Shown: positions 16,398-25,653 of the stretch, in pieces | Layout of the letters: each line of letters begins with the position of its first letter | Position numbering within the stretch: the stretch's first letter is position 1 | Source of the DNA: Tolumonas sp008015085 | Lineage (GTDB): Bacteria; Pseudomonadota; Gammaproteobacteria; Enterobacterales; Aeromonadaceae | Length of the DNA: 64,000 bases | Direction of reading: 5' to 3' | Assembly: GCA_029265125.1 (NCBI GenBank) | Contig: JAJUJX010000002.1 | Location: 62,001-126,000, forward strand | Position numbers and translations under genes: made by a program | The notes under the pieces: generated by a model | Databases searched by the model: none | What the model saw: only the letters and a program-made list of their open reading frames with translations | What the model was told of the DNA's origin: nothing

Positions 16398-19300
16398 TTA
16401 TCAACTCGTTCAGGTTATGTACGACTTTATCAAATTTACATTGCGATGCATCGCTGCGGATTGAACCGAAAAAAGCCTCAGTACTGGCGCCGGAACTGAC
16501 GATCTCATCCAGTTTTTCGAGGAATGCGGACATAAAGCCAATTTCCGCATAATTGATCAACTGCGCCATATCGTCACGGGATGGGATCGCAGCGTGCGCT
16601 ACGGATACCTCTGAATTGGCGACGACGGGTTTATCTTCCGGTTTGTCTGCAAACAGCCAGTCGACGGGTAATAAGTTGCTGAGTTTCGTGAGTAGTTGTT
16701 CCCGCGAGATGGGTTTGCTCAGGTAATCATTGTGATATTTGGCGAGCATGTTGCTTTTTTCCAACTCATGAATGTTGGCTGACAGCATCATAATCGGGCT
16801 GCGAATGCCTTTTTGTCGCAGCTGGATCGCCAGTTGCCAGCCGCTGACTTCAGGCATGGTGATATCAAGAATATAGAGGTGAATGGTGTGATTTTCGGCC
16901 ATCTTCAGCGCTTCAGCCGCGCCATTTGCCTGTAAGATGTTGAAACCCAGTGGCGTGAGAATGTTACTCACCAGATTGCGTTGATCAGCAATGTCGTCAA
17001 CGACCAGAATGGTCTGTCGTGCACCGGTGTAACCGGTAATATTCTGGTTAATCAGCACCGGAACCGAAACGGGGCTTTCGACTGCTGACATCATCATGGT
17101 CAGCGTGAAATTGCTGCCTAGGTTCGGCTGGCTTTGGCAGGAGATATCGCCGCCCATCAGGCTGGCCAGCGCATGAGAAATGGTCAGCCCAAGCCCTGTG
17201 CCTTGAATAGCACGCGTGCTTTGCGTTTGAATGCGCTCAAACGGCTTAAAGATCTGCTGGATGTCGTGCTTGGAGAGCCCAATACCGGTGTCTTGGACGG
17301 AAAAACGAGCCACCTGATTGCGGTAGGTGACGAGAAAAGTCACTTTGCCTTCGCGAGTGTATTTGACCGCATTATTCAGCAAGTTGATGAGGATCTGCCG
17401 TAAGCGTTGTTTGTCGGTGGCGATGTAGACGGGCAGATTCACGCAAGGTATATATTCAAACTCAAGCCCTTTCTGGGATGCTTCCATCGCAAACATCTCA
17501 GCCAGCTCATCGAGCATGGTTGCCAGATTAAATTCAACGCGTTGTAACTCAAGACGACCCGCTTCAATTTTGGAGATCTCCAGCAACCCTTCTAACAGAT
17601 CAGAAAGGTGTTTCCCATTCCGCCTTAGAATATGAGCATATTCACGGGTTTGGTGATCCAGCTTGCGATCATCGCTTAATAACTGTGCGTAACCCAGCAA
17701 GACGTTCAGCGGGGTGCGCAATTCATGACTCAGCCCCGCCAAGTAACGGCTTTTCGCATTGTTTGCAGTTTCCGCAGACTTTTTCGCTTGTTCCAATTGT
17801 CGGGAGGTTTTTTCGTGTGCGCTGATCTCATGCGTCAACAGTTGCGCGTGGGCTTTTAGCTCCGTGATGGCATTACGGCTGGTGTTACGCGCCAGCACAA
17901 ACAGACCACTGATGATGCCAACCGGAATCAGTAGCATCACAAATGCTTTGAGCATGCCGCCTGTGATTGTGTGCATATTATCGGGCGCCAGCGAAGGGAT
18001 TTGGCTGTAGGCGATCATGAAGATGGCAGCCATAAAACTGCTGACGATGGTCAACACAAGCATAAACTGACTGATGGGGCTGGATAGTTTATGCAGTAAT
18101 TCATCGGGAAGAAACGGATGCAGGAAGGTGTGTATCTGCTGATGAATGGTGGCTTTCGGGCGGCATTTATCTTCACAGCGCACATCGAGTGAGCAACATA
18201 ACGAGCAGATATGACCGCCATAAACGGGGCAATGGGCCATGTCTTCCGGTTCATAAGCATTTTCACACACGGAACATTTAAATTCGTGATCGTGATGAAC
18301 ATGGCTGTGTGTCTTGGCGTGGACCAGATAAAATTTGCCTTTGGTCAACCATGCAATCAATGGTGCGGTGATAAACGGCAAAGCAAAGGCGATATAAGAA
18401 GCAAACGCTTTAATGGCTTCATTAAACACATCGAGGTGGGCAGCTATACCAATTGATGACGCAATGATCATCGAGCCGAGACCGACTGGATTAATGTCAT
18501 ACAGTTTCGAGCGTTTGAACTCAATACCTGCAGGGCTTAAACCCAGCGGTTTATTGATAATGAGGTCGGCCACGAGGCTGCCGATCCACGCTAAAACCAA
18601 AACGGAATAAACTTGCAGGGTTTTTTCCAACAGCTGGTAAATGCCGAGCTCCATCAATAACAGCGCAATCACGACATTAAACACCATCCAGACCACGCGG
18701 CCCGGATGGTTGTGCGTTAAGCGAGAGAAGAAATTCGACCAAGCCAGTGAGCCGGCATAGGCATTTGCAACGTTGATTTTAAGCTGCGACATAATGACAA
18801 ACACACCCGCCGCCAGCAGCGCCAGCTTGGTGTTGTCGGTCATGTAACCAAAGGCGTTGAGGTACATATGTGCTGGGTCGCTGGCTTCGGTGGGGAAGAA
18901 GCCATGCTGGATCGCCAGCCACGCCAGATAGCTGCCAAGCGCGAGTTTGGCGGCACCGAATAACATCCAACCCGGCCCGCCGAATAGCATTGCCAACCAC
19001 CATTTAAGGCGACCGGTTTTCTTTTGCTCTGGCAGAAAACGTAAAAAGTCGACCTGCTCGCCTAACTGGGCGATAACAGCGAGTAATACAGCTGACGCGC
19101 TGCCAAACAGTAACCAGTTAAAGCCATTCCCGTTTTGATTCATACCGGTGTAAGCCAGCCAACTGTCGAGTTGTGAATCGGGATGGCTGAAGACATAAAA
19201 CAGCGGCACGATCTGCATCGTCAACCACAGTGGCTGCGATAACATCTGAAAACGGCTGATATTAGTGATACCAAAGATCACGAGCGGGATCACCGCCACT

Positions 19301-19779
19301 GCACTGATGATATAGCCCCAAAACAGCGGAATGCCCAATAGCAGTTCCAACGCCATCGACATGATCGCGGCTTCCAACGCGAAAAAGATAAAGGTAAACG
19401 AGGCGTAAATCAGCGAAACAATAGTGGAACCGATATAACCAAACCCAGCTCCACGGCTAAGTAAGTCAATGTCTACACCATATTTGGATGCGTAATAGCA
19501 GATGGGAATGCCGCTGAAAATCACGACGGCGGAAACGGCAGCGATAGCCCACAGCGCATTAATGGAACCATAAGAGAGCGTAATTGAACCGCCCAACGCT
19601 TCTAAAACCAGAAACGAGACAATACCCAGTGCGCTATTGGCGATCCAAGTCGCTGACCACTTGCGGGCGCGTTTCGAGGTAAAGCGCAGCGCGAAGTCTT
19701 CCAACATCTCATTGGCGACTAACTTATTGTATTTACGCCGATTAACAGGAACCTTTTGCATAATAGGCAGTGCTTCCAT
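16384..19779 (-). CDS. Hybrid sensor histidine kinase with N-terminal NCS1-type permease domain
   Basis: 1131 aa inner-membrane sensor. Residues ~1-480 form an NCS1 (cytosine/purine/allantoin) permease-like module with about 12 helices (motifs near the start: KWSATWIANSALG, SGIPICYYASKYGVD). Then comes a His/Cys-rich segment (THSHVHHDHEF, then cysteines at 502, 505, 517, 525, 528, 529, 535 and 539), two helices (~570-632), and a coiled linker. The HisKA domain has His685 in SHELRTPLN; the HATPase follows (NLLNNAVKY, DTGIGL, GTGLGL), and a receiver domain has Asp972 in LYILDITMPEVSG. The last ~100 residues resemble no clear Hpt domain. An alternative start is the ATG at 19761. Divergent from urtA, it probably senses urea or a related solute through the permease module; this is inferred. 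Confidence 0.9.
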   Translation of the reverse strand: MEALPIMQKVPVNRRKYNKLVANEMLEDFALRFTSKRARKWSATWIANSALGIVSFLVLEALGGSITLSYGSINALWAIAAVSAVVIFSGIPICYYASKYGVDIDLLSRGAGFGYIGSTIVSLIYASFTFIFFALEAAIMSMALELLLGIPLFWGYIISAVAVIPLVIFGITNISRFQMLSQPLWLTMQIVPLFYVFSHPDSQLDSWLAYTGMNQNGNGFNWLLFGSASAVLLAVIAQLGEQVDFLRFLPEQKKTGRLKWWLAMLFGGPGWMLFGAAKLALGSYLAWLAIQHGFFPTEASDPAHMYLNAFGYMTDNTKLALLAAGVFVIMSQLKINVANAYAGSLAWSNFFSRLTHNHPGRVVWMVFNVVIALLLMELGIYQLLEKTLQVYSVLVLAWIGSLVADLIINKPLGLSPAGIEFKRSKLYDINPVGLGSMIIASSIGIAAHLDVFNEAIKAFASYIAFALPFITAPLIAWLTKGKFYLVHAKTHSHVHHDHEFKCSVCENAYEPEDMAHCPVYGGHICSLCCSLDVRCEDKCRPKATIHQQIHTFLHPFLPDELLHKLSSPISQFMLVLTIVSSFMAAIFMIAYSQIPSLAPDNMHTITGGMLKAFVMLLIPVGIISGLFVLARNTSRNAITELKAHAQLLTHEISAHEKTSRQLEQAKKSAETANNAKSRYLAGLSHELRTPLNVLLGYAQLLSDDRKLDHQTREYAHILRRNGKHLSDLLEGLLEISKIEAGRLELQRVEFNLATMLDELAEMFAMEASQKGLEFEYIPCVNLPVYIATDKQRLRQILINLLNNAVKYTREGKVTFLVTYRNQVARFSVQDTGIGLSKHDIQQIFKPFERIQTQSTRAIQGTGLGLTISHALASLMGGDISCQSQPNLGSNFTLTMMMSAVESPVSVPVLINQNITGYTGARQTILVVDDIADQRNLVSNILTPLGFNILQANGAAEALKMAENHTIHLYILDITMPEVSGWQLAIQLRQKGIRSPIMMLSANIHELEKSNMLAKYHNDYLSKPISREQLLTKLSNLLPVDWLFADKPEDKPVVANSEVSVAHAAIPSRDDMAQLINYAEIGFMSAFLEKLDEIVSSGASTEAFFGSIRSDASQCKFDKVVHNLNELINEHY

Positions 19780-19874
19780 TCATGATAAGTCGCTCTTGAT
19801 TGCACTCCTTGCGATCAAGTGAGGAAAGACATCCTCCCACATCAGTGTATCGAATTATCAGCCATTCACCTATG

Positions 19875-19886
19875 CGTCATTTGACG
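19875..19886. promoter_or_regulatory. Palindrome between the sensor kinase and urtA
   Basis: CGTCA-TT-TGACG, perfect arms, with partial outward extension (CTA at 19870-19872 and TAG at 19887-19889). It lies in the 260-bp divergent gap, 95 bp from the kinase start and 155 bp from urtA. It is a candidate binding site for the response regulator. No convincing sigma-54 or NtrC site was found in the same gap. Confidence 0.3.
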
Positions 19887-20039
19887 TAGTTTTCTGCACG
19901 ATATGCGCATATTCAGCTCGCTGCTTTTTCTCAATACTGAACCTGCTTATTCAATGGGTGATGTCTTGAAACTTCAAGTGAACAGATACCTGAACAGGGT
20001 TTGTTTATGACTGAAAAACTAATTTAAGGAAGAATACGC

Positions 20040-21308
20040 ATGAAAAGGAAACTACTCGCAAGTTCTATTCTGATTGCGTCTTTGTTTGGTGGTCACGCGT
20101 TTGCGGCAGATGGCACTATCAAAGTGGGTGTGTTGCACTCGCTGTCTGGCACCATGGCGATCAGTGAAACCACACTGAAAGACACCATGCTGATGCTGAT
20201 TGATGAGCAGAACAAGAAAGGTGGCTTGCTGGGCAAAAAAATTGAGCCTGTGGTAGTTGACCCTGCGTCAAACTGGCCTCTGTTTGCTGAAAAAGCGCGT
20301 GAATTGATCCAAAAAGATAAAGTATCAGCCATCTTCGGTTGCTGGACTTCCGTTTCTCGTAAGTCAGTGCTGCCAGTGGTGGAAGAGCTGAACAGCGTGC
20401 TGTTCTACCCAGTGCAGTATGAAGGGGAAGAGTCGTCTAAAAACGTATTCTACACCGGTGCTGCACCTAACCAGCAGGCGATTCCAGCGGTTGATTACCT
20501 GATGGATCAAGGTGTACAGCGTTGGGCATTGTTGGGTACGGATTATGTGTATCCACGCACCACCAACAAAATTCTCGAAGCCTATCTGAAATCTAAAGGC
20601 GTAAAAGCGTCTGACATCATGGTGAATTACACCCCGTTTGGTCACTCAGACTGGCAGTCTATCGTGGCTGACGTGAAGAAATTCGGCTCTGCAGGTAAGA
20701 AAACTGCTGTCGTTTCTACCATCAACGGTGATGCAAACGTACCGTTTTATAAAGAACTGGGTAACCAAGGCATTTCAGCACAAGACATTCCTGTAGTTGC
20801 CTTCTCAGTCGGTGAAGAAGAGTTGTCAGGTATCGACACCAAACCGCTGGTCGGTCATTTGGCTGCGTGGAACTACTTTGAAAGTGTCGATACACCAGCC
20901 AACAAAGATTTCATCGAAAAATGGCACAAATTCACCGGTAAAAAAGAGCGCGTAACCAACGACCCGATGGAAGCGACTTACATCGGTTTCAACATGTGGG
21001 TGAAAGCGGTTGAGAAAGCGGGCACCACTGACCCAGCGAAAGTACAAGATGCCCTGATCGGTGTTTCTGTACCGAATCTGACTGGCGGTTACGCAGCGAT
21101 GATGCCAAACCATCACATTACCAAACCTGTGTTGATCGGCGAAATTCAAGACGATGGTCAATTCGAAGTAGTGTCTGAAACTAAAGGCACTGTGGTTGGT
21201 GATGAATGGTCTGACTTCTTACCAGGCTCAAAAGACCTGATCTCTGATTGGCGTAAACCGCTGTCATGCGGCAACTTCAACGTCAAAACCGGTAAATGTG
21301 GCGGTTAA
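20040..21308 (+). CDS. urtA: Urea ABC transporter, substrate-binding protein
   Basis: Periplasmic urea-binding protein, 422 aa. Signal peptide MKRKLLASSILIASLFGGHAFA, then a type I periplasmic-binding fold of the branched-chain amino-acid/amide group: IKVGVLHSLSGTMAISE, FGCWTSVSRKSVLPVVEE, LFYPVQYEGEESSKNVFYTG and NGDANVPFYKELGNQG, all typical of UrtA/FmdD proteins. AAGGAAG lies before the ATG. First gene of the urea operon; a terminator-like hairpin follows it, which should make UrtA more abundant than the membrane parts. Confidence 0.95.
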   Translation: MKRKLLASSILIASLFGGHAFAADGTIKVGVLHSLSGTMAISETTLKDTMLMLIDEQNKKGGLLGKKIEPVVVDPASNWPLFAEKARELIQKDKVSAIFGCWTSVSRKSVLPVVEELNSVLFYPVQYEGEESSKNVFYTGAAPNQQAIPAVDYLMDQGVQRWALLGTDYVYPRTTNKILEAYLKSKGVKASDIMVNYTPFGHSDWQSIVADVKKFGSAGKKTAVVSTINGDANVPFYKELGNQGISAQDIPVVAFSVGEEELSGIDTKPLVGHLAAWNYFESVDTPANKDFIEKWHKFTGKKERVTNDPMEATYIGFNMWVKAVEKAGTTDPAKVQDALIGVSVPNLTGGYAAMMPNHHITKPVLIGEIQDDGQFEVVSETKGTVVGDEWSDFLPGSKDLISDWRKPLSCGNFNVKTGKCGG

Positions 21309-21320
21309 CTCCGTGACTGA

Positions 21321-21350
21321 CAGGGCGGAGGATGTTCCGCCCTGATTTTT
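21321..21350 (+). terminator. Strong hairpin between urtA and urtB (partial terminator)
   Basis: Perfect nine-bp GC-rich stem (21321-21329 with 21336-21344), 6-nt loop, then ATTTTTAA. It lies inside an apparent operon, so it probably acts as an attenuator that leaves some read-through to urtB. Confidence 0.8.
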
Positions 21351-21433
21351 AAGCTCTTCATTTTTAAAACACCTTTTTTAAACACCTATGGAATTCAAGA
21401 GAGAAAGCTCATTTTCTCTGGGACAAGGAAAGC

Positions 21434-23038
21434 ATGATGCGATTAATACAGGCAGGATGCAGTCGAATCATCGTGGTGGGTTTAACCCTGATGATGGGTC
21501 TCTGGAGTGTCATGGCGCAGGCGATGACCACCGATGAGGCATTAAAAGCACTGAGTGGTCGTGATTTTACAGTGAAACAAGAAGCCATCACGACCATTGC
21601 TGCCAGCGGCGAACCTTATGCAGCCGATCTGTTTACGGCGCTGGATAAAGGGGAGCTATTTTTCCGTAAAAGTGACGAGCTGATGGTCATTCGTCAGGGC
21701 GACACCTTTGTGAATTTAACCGACAAACAAGCGGTTGCCGGTGACAGTTCTGATTTCAAACGCGTGGCGATGAACAATGCGCTGCGCCGCCAAATTGCTG
21801 AATTATCAGCCCAACTGGCCTTAAATGATCCGAATGCAGAGAAACGTTTGCAGGCAGTCAAATCGATGTTGGGGAAGGTAGCTGATTCCGATCGTGCTGC
21901 GCTGATTGCTCATCAACAAAAAGAGACCGATGCCAAGGTGTTAGCTGCTTATGACATGGTGATCGCATTCAGCAAATTAGTCGATAGCGATCCGGCGGTG
22001 CGCCTGAGCGCCGTCGATGCCTTGAGTGAAGTGCATAACCCGGAAGTAGTAGGGCAGCTAAAATCAGTTGCTCAGAACGATGCCGACACCAAAGTGAAAG
22101 CGGCTGCCGCAGCTGCGGTGAAAAAGCTTGAACGCAGTCAGTCATTTTACAGTGGCATTGAAACGCTTTATTTCGGTATCAGCCTCGGTTCCATCTTAGT
22201 GCTTGCAGGTATTGGTCTGGCGATCACCTTTGGTGTGATGGGCGTGATCAACATGGCGCACGGCGAGATGATGATGCTGGGTGCCTACACCACCTTCGTG
22301 ATGCAAAAACTGTTACCGAATGAACCGGGCATTGCGTTACTGCTCTCGATTCCTGCGGCATTTTGTGTCTCTGGTCTGGTCGGAATTGTCATTGAACGCA
22401 GTGTGATCCGTTTCTTATATGGCCGCCCACTTGAAACCTTGCTGGCAACCTTTGGGATCAGCCTGCTGTTACAACAAGCGGTGCGCTCGATTTTCTCGCC
22501 ACTGAACCAAAGCGTGATCATGCCTTCGTGGATGAGTGGCACATGGGTGTGGAACGACTTCCTGTCGCTGACCCTGAACCGCATGTTCATCATTCTGTTT
22601 AGTCTGTTGGTTTTCGCTGGCTTGATGTGGTTGCTGAAACGCAGTCGTCTGGGGTTGGAAGTGCGTGCCGTTTCGCAAAACCGCGCCATGGCCCGCAACA
22701 TGGGCGTTCGCTCAGATTGGGTGAATGCCAGAACTTTCGGTCTGGGATCAGGCATCGCCGGCATTGCTGGTGTGGCGTTGTCTCAGCTGACCAACGTGGG
22801 CCCGAACTTAGGGCAGGGTTACATCATCGACTCTTTCATGGTGGTGGTGTTTGGTGGTGTCGGCAATTTATGGGGCACGATGGTGGCGGGGTTGTCACTC
22901 GGGATCGCCAACAAATTGCTCGAACCCTATGCCGGTGCTGTGCTGGCAAAAATCCTGATTTTGGTTGCGATCATTCTGTTTATTCAGAAACGCCCGCGCG
23001 GACTGTTCCCGCAACGTGGCCGTGCGGTTGAGGGCTAA
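21434..23038 (+). CDS. urtB: Urea ABC transporter, permease UrtB
   Basis: Inner-membrane permease of the LivH type, 534 aa. It starts with a signal-like helix (residues ~10-32), then a long extracytoplasmic region (~33-235) with HEAT-like repeats such as DSDPAVRLSAVDALSEV. This extended N-terminus is usual for UrtB and absent from LivH. From ~240 on come about eight helices (GVMGVINMAHGEMMMLGAY, then FGGVGNLWGTMVAG). There are two possible ATGs, 21434 and 21437; the second has better spacing from AAGGA. It pairs with UrtC. Confidence 0.93.
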   Translation: MMRLIQAGCSRIIVVGLTLMMGLWSVMAQAMTTDEALKALSGRDFTVKQEAITTIAASGEPYAADLFTALDKGELFFRKSDELMVIRQGDTFVNLTDKQAVAGDSSDFKRVAMNNALRRQIAELSAQLALNDPNAEKRLQAVKSMLGKVADSDRAALIAHQQKETDAKVLAAYDMVIAFSKLVDSDPAVRLSAVDALSEVHNPEVVGQLKSVAQNDADTKVKAAAAAAVKKLERSQSFYSGIETLYFGISLGSILVLAGIGLAITFGVMGVINMAHGEMMMLGAYTTFVMQKLLPNEPGIALLLSIPAAFCVSGLVGIVIERSVIRFLYGRPLETLLATFGISLLLQQAVRSIFSPLNQSVIMPSWMSGTWVWNDFLSLTLNRMFIILFSLLVFAGLMWLLKRSRLGLEVRAVSQNRAMARNMGVRSDWVNARTFGLGSGIAGIAGVALSQLTNVGPNLGQGYIIDSFMVVVFGGVGNLWGTMVAGLSLGIANKLLEPYAGAVLAKILILVAIILFIQKRPRGLFPQRGRAVEG

Positions 23039-23042
23039 AAAC

Positions 23043-24125
23043 ATGCTATTCAATTCTGTACTCAAAGATAAAGCGGGCCTGAGTTTGCTCAGTGCCATTC
23101 TGGTTGGCTCGGTGCTGGTGGTGTTATCCAATCTGCTGTTACCGCAAGACAGCGTGCTGTATGTCGGTTCCAACACTGTGACGCTGTTAGGCAAGTATTT
23201 GTGTTACGCCCTGCTTGCCGTGGCGCTTGATTTAGTCTGGGGTTATCTCGGTATTTTAAGTCTTGGTCACGGCGCTTTTTTTGCGCTGGGCGGTTACGCG
23301 ATGGGCATGTATCTGATGCGTCAGATCGGCACGCGCGGTGTGTATGGCGACCCAGTTTTGCCTGATTTCATGGTGTTCCTGAACTGGCATGAACTGCCAT
23401 GGTTCTGGGTTGGCATGAACCATTTCTGGTTCGCCATGCTGATGGTGTTGCTGGTGCCGGGTTTACTCGCGTTTGTGTTCGGTTGGTTGGCGTTTCGCTC
23501 GCGTGTCACCGGCGTTTATCTGTCGATCATGACGCAAGCGATGACCTACGCACTGTTACTGGCATTCTTCCGCAATGAAATGGGCTTTGGCGGTAATAAC
23601 GGCTTAACCGACTTCAAAGACATCATCGGTTTTAGTCTGACTGATGATGCCACCCGTGTGGCGTTATTCCTGATTACGGCGGTTGTGCTCTGTCTGGCTT
23701 ACTTGGTCTGTCGCGTGATTGTTGGCTCTAAGCTGGGGCGTGTTGCGGTTGCGATCCGTGATGCAGAGATGCGCACCCGCTTTATGGGCTATCGGGTGGA
23801 ATATTTCAAACTGGCGATCTTTGTGTTCTCCGCCATGTTGGCAGGGATCGCTGGCGCTTTGTATGTACCACAGGTTGGTATTATAAATCCGGGCGAATTC
23901 TCGCCGCTGAACTCCATTGAGCTGGTGATCTGGGTCGCTGTCGGTGGTCGCGCGACGCTTTACGGCGCGGTGGTTGGTGCGATTTTGGTCAACTACGCCA
24001 AGTCGGTGTTTACCGGCATTCTGCCCGACGAATGGCTCTATGCACTGGGCGCACTGTTCGTGGTGGTGACGCTGTTCCTGCCAAAAGGCGTGACCGGTTT
24101 ACTCAATCGCAAGGAGGCGGTGTGA
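23043..24125 (+). CDS. urtC: Urea ABC transporter, permease UrtC
   Basis: Second inner-membrane permease, LivM type, 360 aa, about nine helices. Motifs: LVWGYLGILSLGHGAFFALGG, SIMTQAMTYALLLAF, VAIRDAEMRTRFMGY and WVAVGGRATLYGAVVGA. I start at the ATG at 23043, four bases after the urtB stop; a longer frame upstream would overlap urtB. The stop overlaps the urtD start by one base (TGATG), so the genes are coupled. Confidence 0.93.
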   Translation: MLFNSVLKDKAGLSLLSAILVGSVLVVLSNLLLPQDSVLYVGSNTVTLLGKYLCYALLAVALDLVWGYLGILSLGHGAFFALGGYAMGMYLMRQIGTRGVYGDPVLPDFMVFLNWHELPWFWVGMNHFWFAMLMVLLVPGLLAFVFGWLAFRSRVTGVYLSIMTQAMTYALLLAFFRNEMGFGGNNGLTDFKDIIGFSLTDDATRVALFLITAVVLCLAYLVCRVIVGSKLGRVAVAIRDAEMRTRFMGYRVEYFKLAIFVFSAMLAGIAGALYVPQVGIINPGEFSPLNSIELVIWVAVGGRATLYGAVVGAILVNYAKSVFTGILPDEWLYALGALFVVVTLFLPKGVTGLLNRKEAV

Positions 24126-24964
24126 TGAACATGTTTGCACAAACCAAAACGATCTTAACACCGACCTATTGGCGTGAGCGCATGGCACCACCTGCGCCAG
24201 CGAAACTCGATTTACGTCATGGCGTGATCCTTTATCTGGAAGACATCAACGTCAGCTTTGATGGCTTTAAGGCACTGAATAACCTCAATCTTTACATCAA
24301 TAAAGGGGAACTGCGCTGCATCATCGGTCCGAACGGGGCAGGTAAAAGCACGATGATGGATGTGATCACCGGCAAAACGCGCCCGGATACCGGCTCGGCG
24401 TGGTTTGGTCAAAACATCAACTTGTTGGATCTCGATGAACCGGCGATTGCCGAGGCGGGCATCGGGCGTAAATTCCAAAAACCAACCGTGTTTGAACCGT
24501 TGACGGTGGAAGAGAACCTTGAGTTGGCCATGGCGGGGAATAAAGGCGTCTGGCAAACCTTTGTTAGCAAACTGTCTGGCGAAGATCGCGATCATCTTGA
24601 AGCAACGCTGCTGCTAATTGGTTTGGTTGCTGAGCGCCATCGTCAGGCCGGTGTGTTGTCGCACGGTCAAAAGCAGTGGTTGGAAATTGGCATGCTGCTG
24701 ATGCAGCGCCCGGAATTGCTGCTGGTCGATGAACCGGTAGCGGGAATGACGCATCAGGAGATGGAACGCACCGCTGAACTGCTGAAACAGCTCGCTGGAA
24801 AACATTCGGTCGTCGTTGTTGAGCACGATATGGATTTCGTGCGCTCGATTGCCAATAAAGTCACGGTATTACATCAAGGCTCGGTGCTGGCGGAAGGCAC
24901 CATGAGTCAGGTGCAGGCTGATCCGAAAGTGATCGAGGTCTATCTGGGGGAATCAGCATGCTGA
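24125..24964 (+). CDS. urtD: Urea ABC transporter, ATPase UrtD
   Basis: Cytoplasmic ATP-binding subunit, LivG type, 279 aa. Walker A GPNGAGKS near residue 70, signature LSHGQKQWLEI near 180, Walker B LLLVDEPVAGM, and the H-loop in VVVEHDMDFV. The signature LSHGQ, instead of LSGGQ, is usual for UrtD. The first ~30 residues are an extension seen in UrtD proteins. The start overlaps the urtC stop by one base; the end overlaps urtE by seven. Confidence 0.94.
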   Translation: MNMFAQTKTILTPTYWRERMAPPAPAKLDLRHGVILYLEDINVSFDGFKALNNLNLYINKGELRCIIGPNGAGKSTMMDVITGKTRPDTGSAWFGQNINLLDLDEPAIAEAGIGRKFQKPTVFEPLTVEENLELAMAGNKGVWQTFVSKLSGEDRDHLEATLLLIGLVAERHRQAGVLSHGQKQWLEIGMLLMQRPELLLVDEPVAGMTHQEMERTAELLKQLAGKHSVVVVEHDMDFVRSIANKVTVLHQGSVLAEGTMSQVQADPKVIEVYLGESAC

Positions 24965-25653
24965 AGTTATCTGGTATTAATCAATTTTACAGCCAATCGC
25001 ACACGTTGTGGGATCTGGATATCGAGATCGCGCAAGGCGAATGTCTCTGCCTGATGGGGCGAAATGGCGTCGGCAAAACCACGCTGTTGAATGTGTTGAT
25101 GGGGCAATTGCCAGTTAAAAGCGGTCAGATTGAATTCGACGGTCAAGACATCAGTAAATTTTCGGTCGAACGTCGTGCGGAAATTGGCATCGGTTACGTA
25201 CCGCAAGGGCGTCAGATTTTCCCGCTGCTGACAGTCGAAGAGAACCTCAAAATCGGCTTGCCTGCGCGTCGTGATAACAAGCGCCAGATCCCCGATCAGG
25301 TGTATGAACTGTTTCCTGTGTTGAAAGAGATGAAACAACGCCGTGGTGGCGATTTATCGGGCGGGCAGCAACAGCAATTAGCGATCGGTCGTGCGCTGGT
25401 GCTCGATCCGAAATTACTGATTTTAGATGAACCCACCGAAGGTATTCAGCCGAACATCGTCAGTGAAATTGGCGACATCATCCGCAAACTCAACCGCGAT
25501 ATCGGCCTAACCGTGCTGTTAGTCGAGCAGAAACTGCCTTTTGCCCGCAAAGTCGGCGATCGTTTCTGCCTGCTCGATCGCGGTCGTCGGGTTGCCGATG
25601 GCTTGATGGCTGATCTTAACGAAGGTTTGATCAAGGAATATCTGACGGTATGA
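24958..25653 (+). CDS. urtE: Urea ABC transporter, ATPase UrtE
   Basis: Second ATP-binding subunit, LivF type, 231 aa. Walker A GRNGVGKTT, Q-loop region GYVPQGRQIFPLLTVEENL, signature LSGGQQQQLAI, Walker B LLILDEPTEGIQP. It should dimerise with UrtD beneath UrtBC. The stop overlaps the ureD start (ATGA), which ties the importer and urease genes into one operon. Confidence 0.95.
   Translation: MLKLSGINQFYSQSHTLWDLDIEIAQGECLCLMGRNGVGKTTLLNVLMGQLPVKSGQIEFDGQDISKFSVERRAEIGIGYVPQGRQIFPLLTVEENLKIGLPARRDNKRQIPDQVYELFPVLKEMKQRRGGDLSGGQQQQLAIGRALVLDPKLLILDEPTEGIQPNIVSEIGDIIRKLNRDIGLTVLLVEQKLPFARKVGDRFCLLDRGRRVADGLMADLNEGLIKEYLTV

Noticed and set aside
19780..20039. Sigma-54/NtrC promoter for urtA
   Set aside because: No TGGCAC-N5-TTGC pair; TGCACGATATGCGCA near 19895 has the wrong spacing for an NtrC site.
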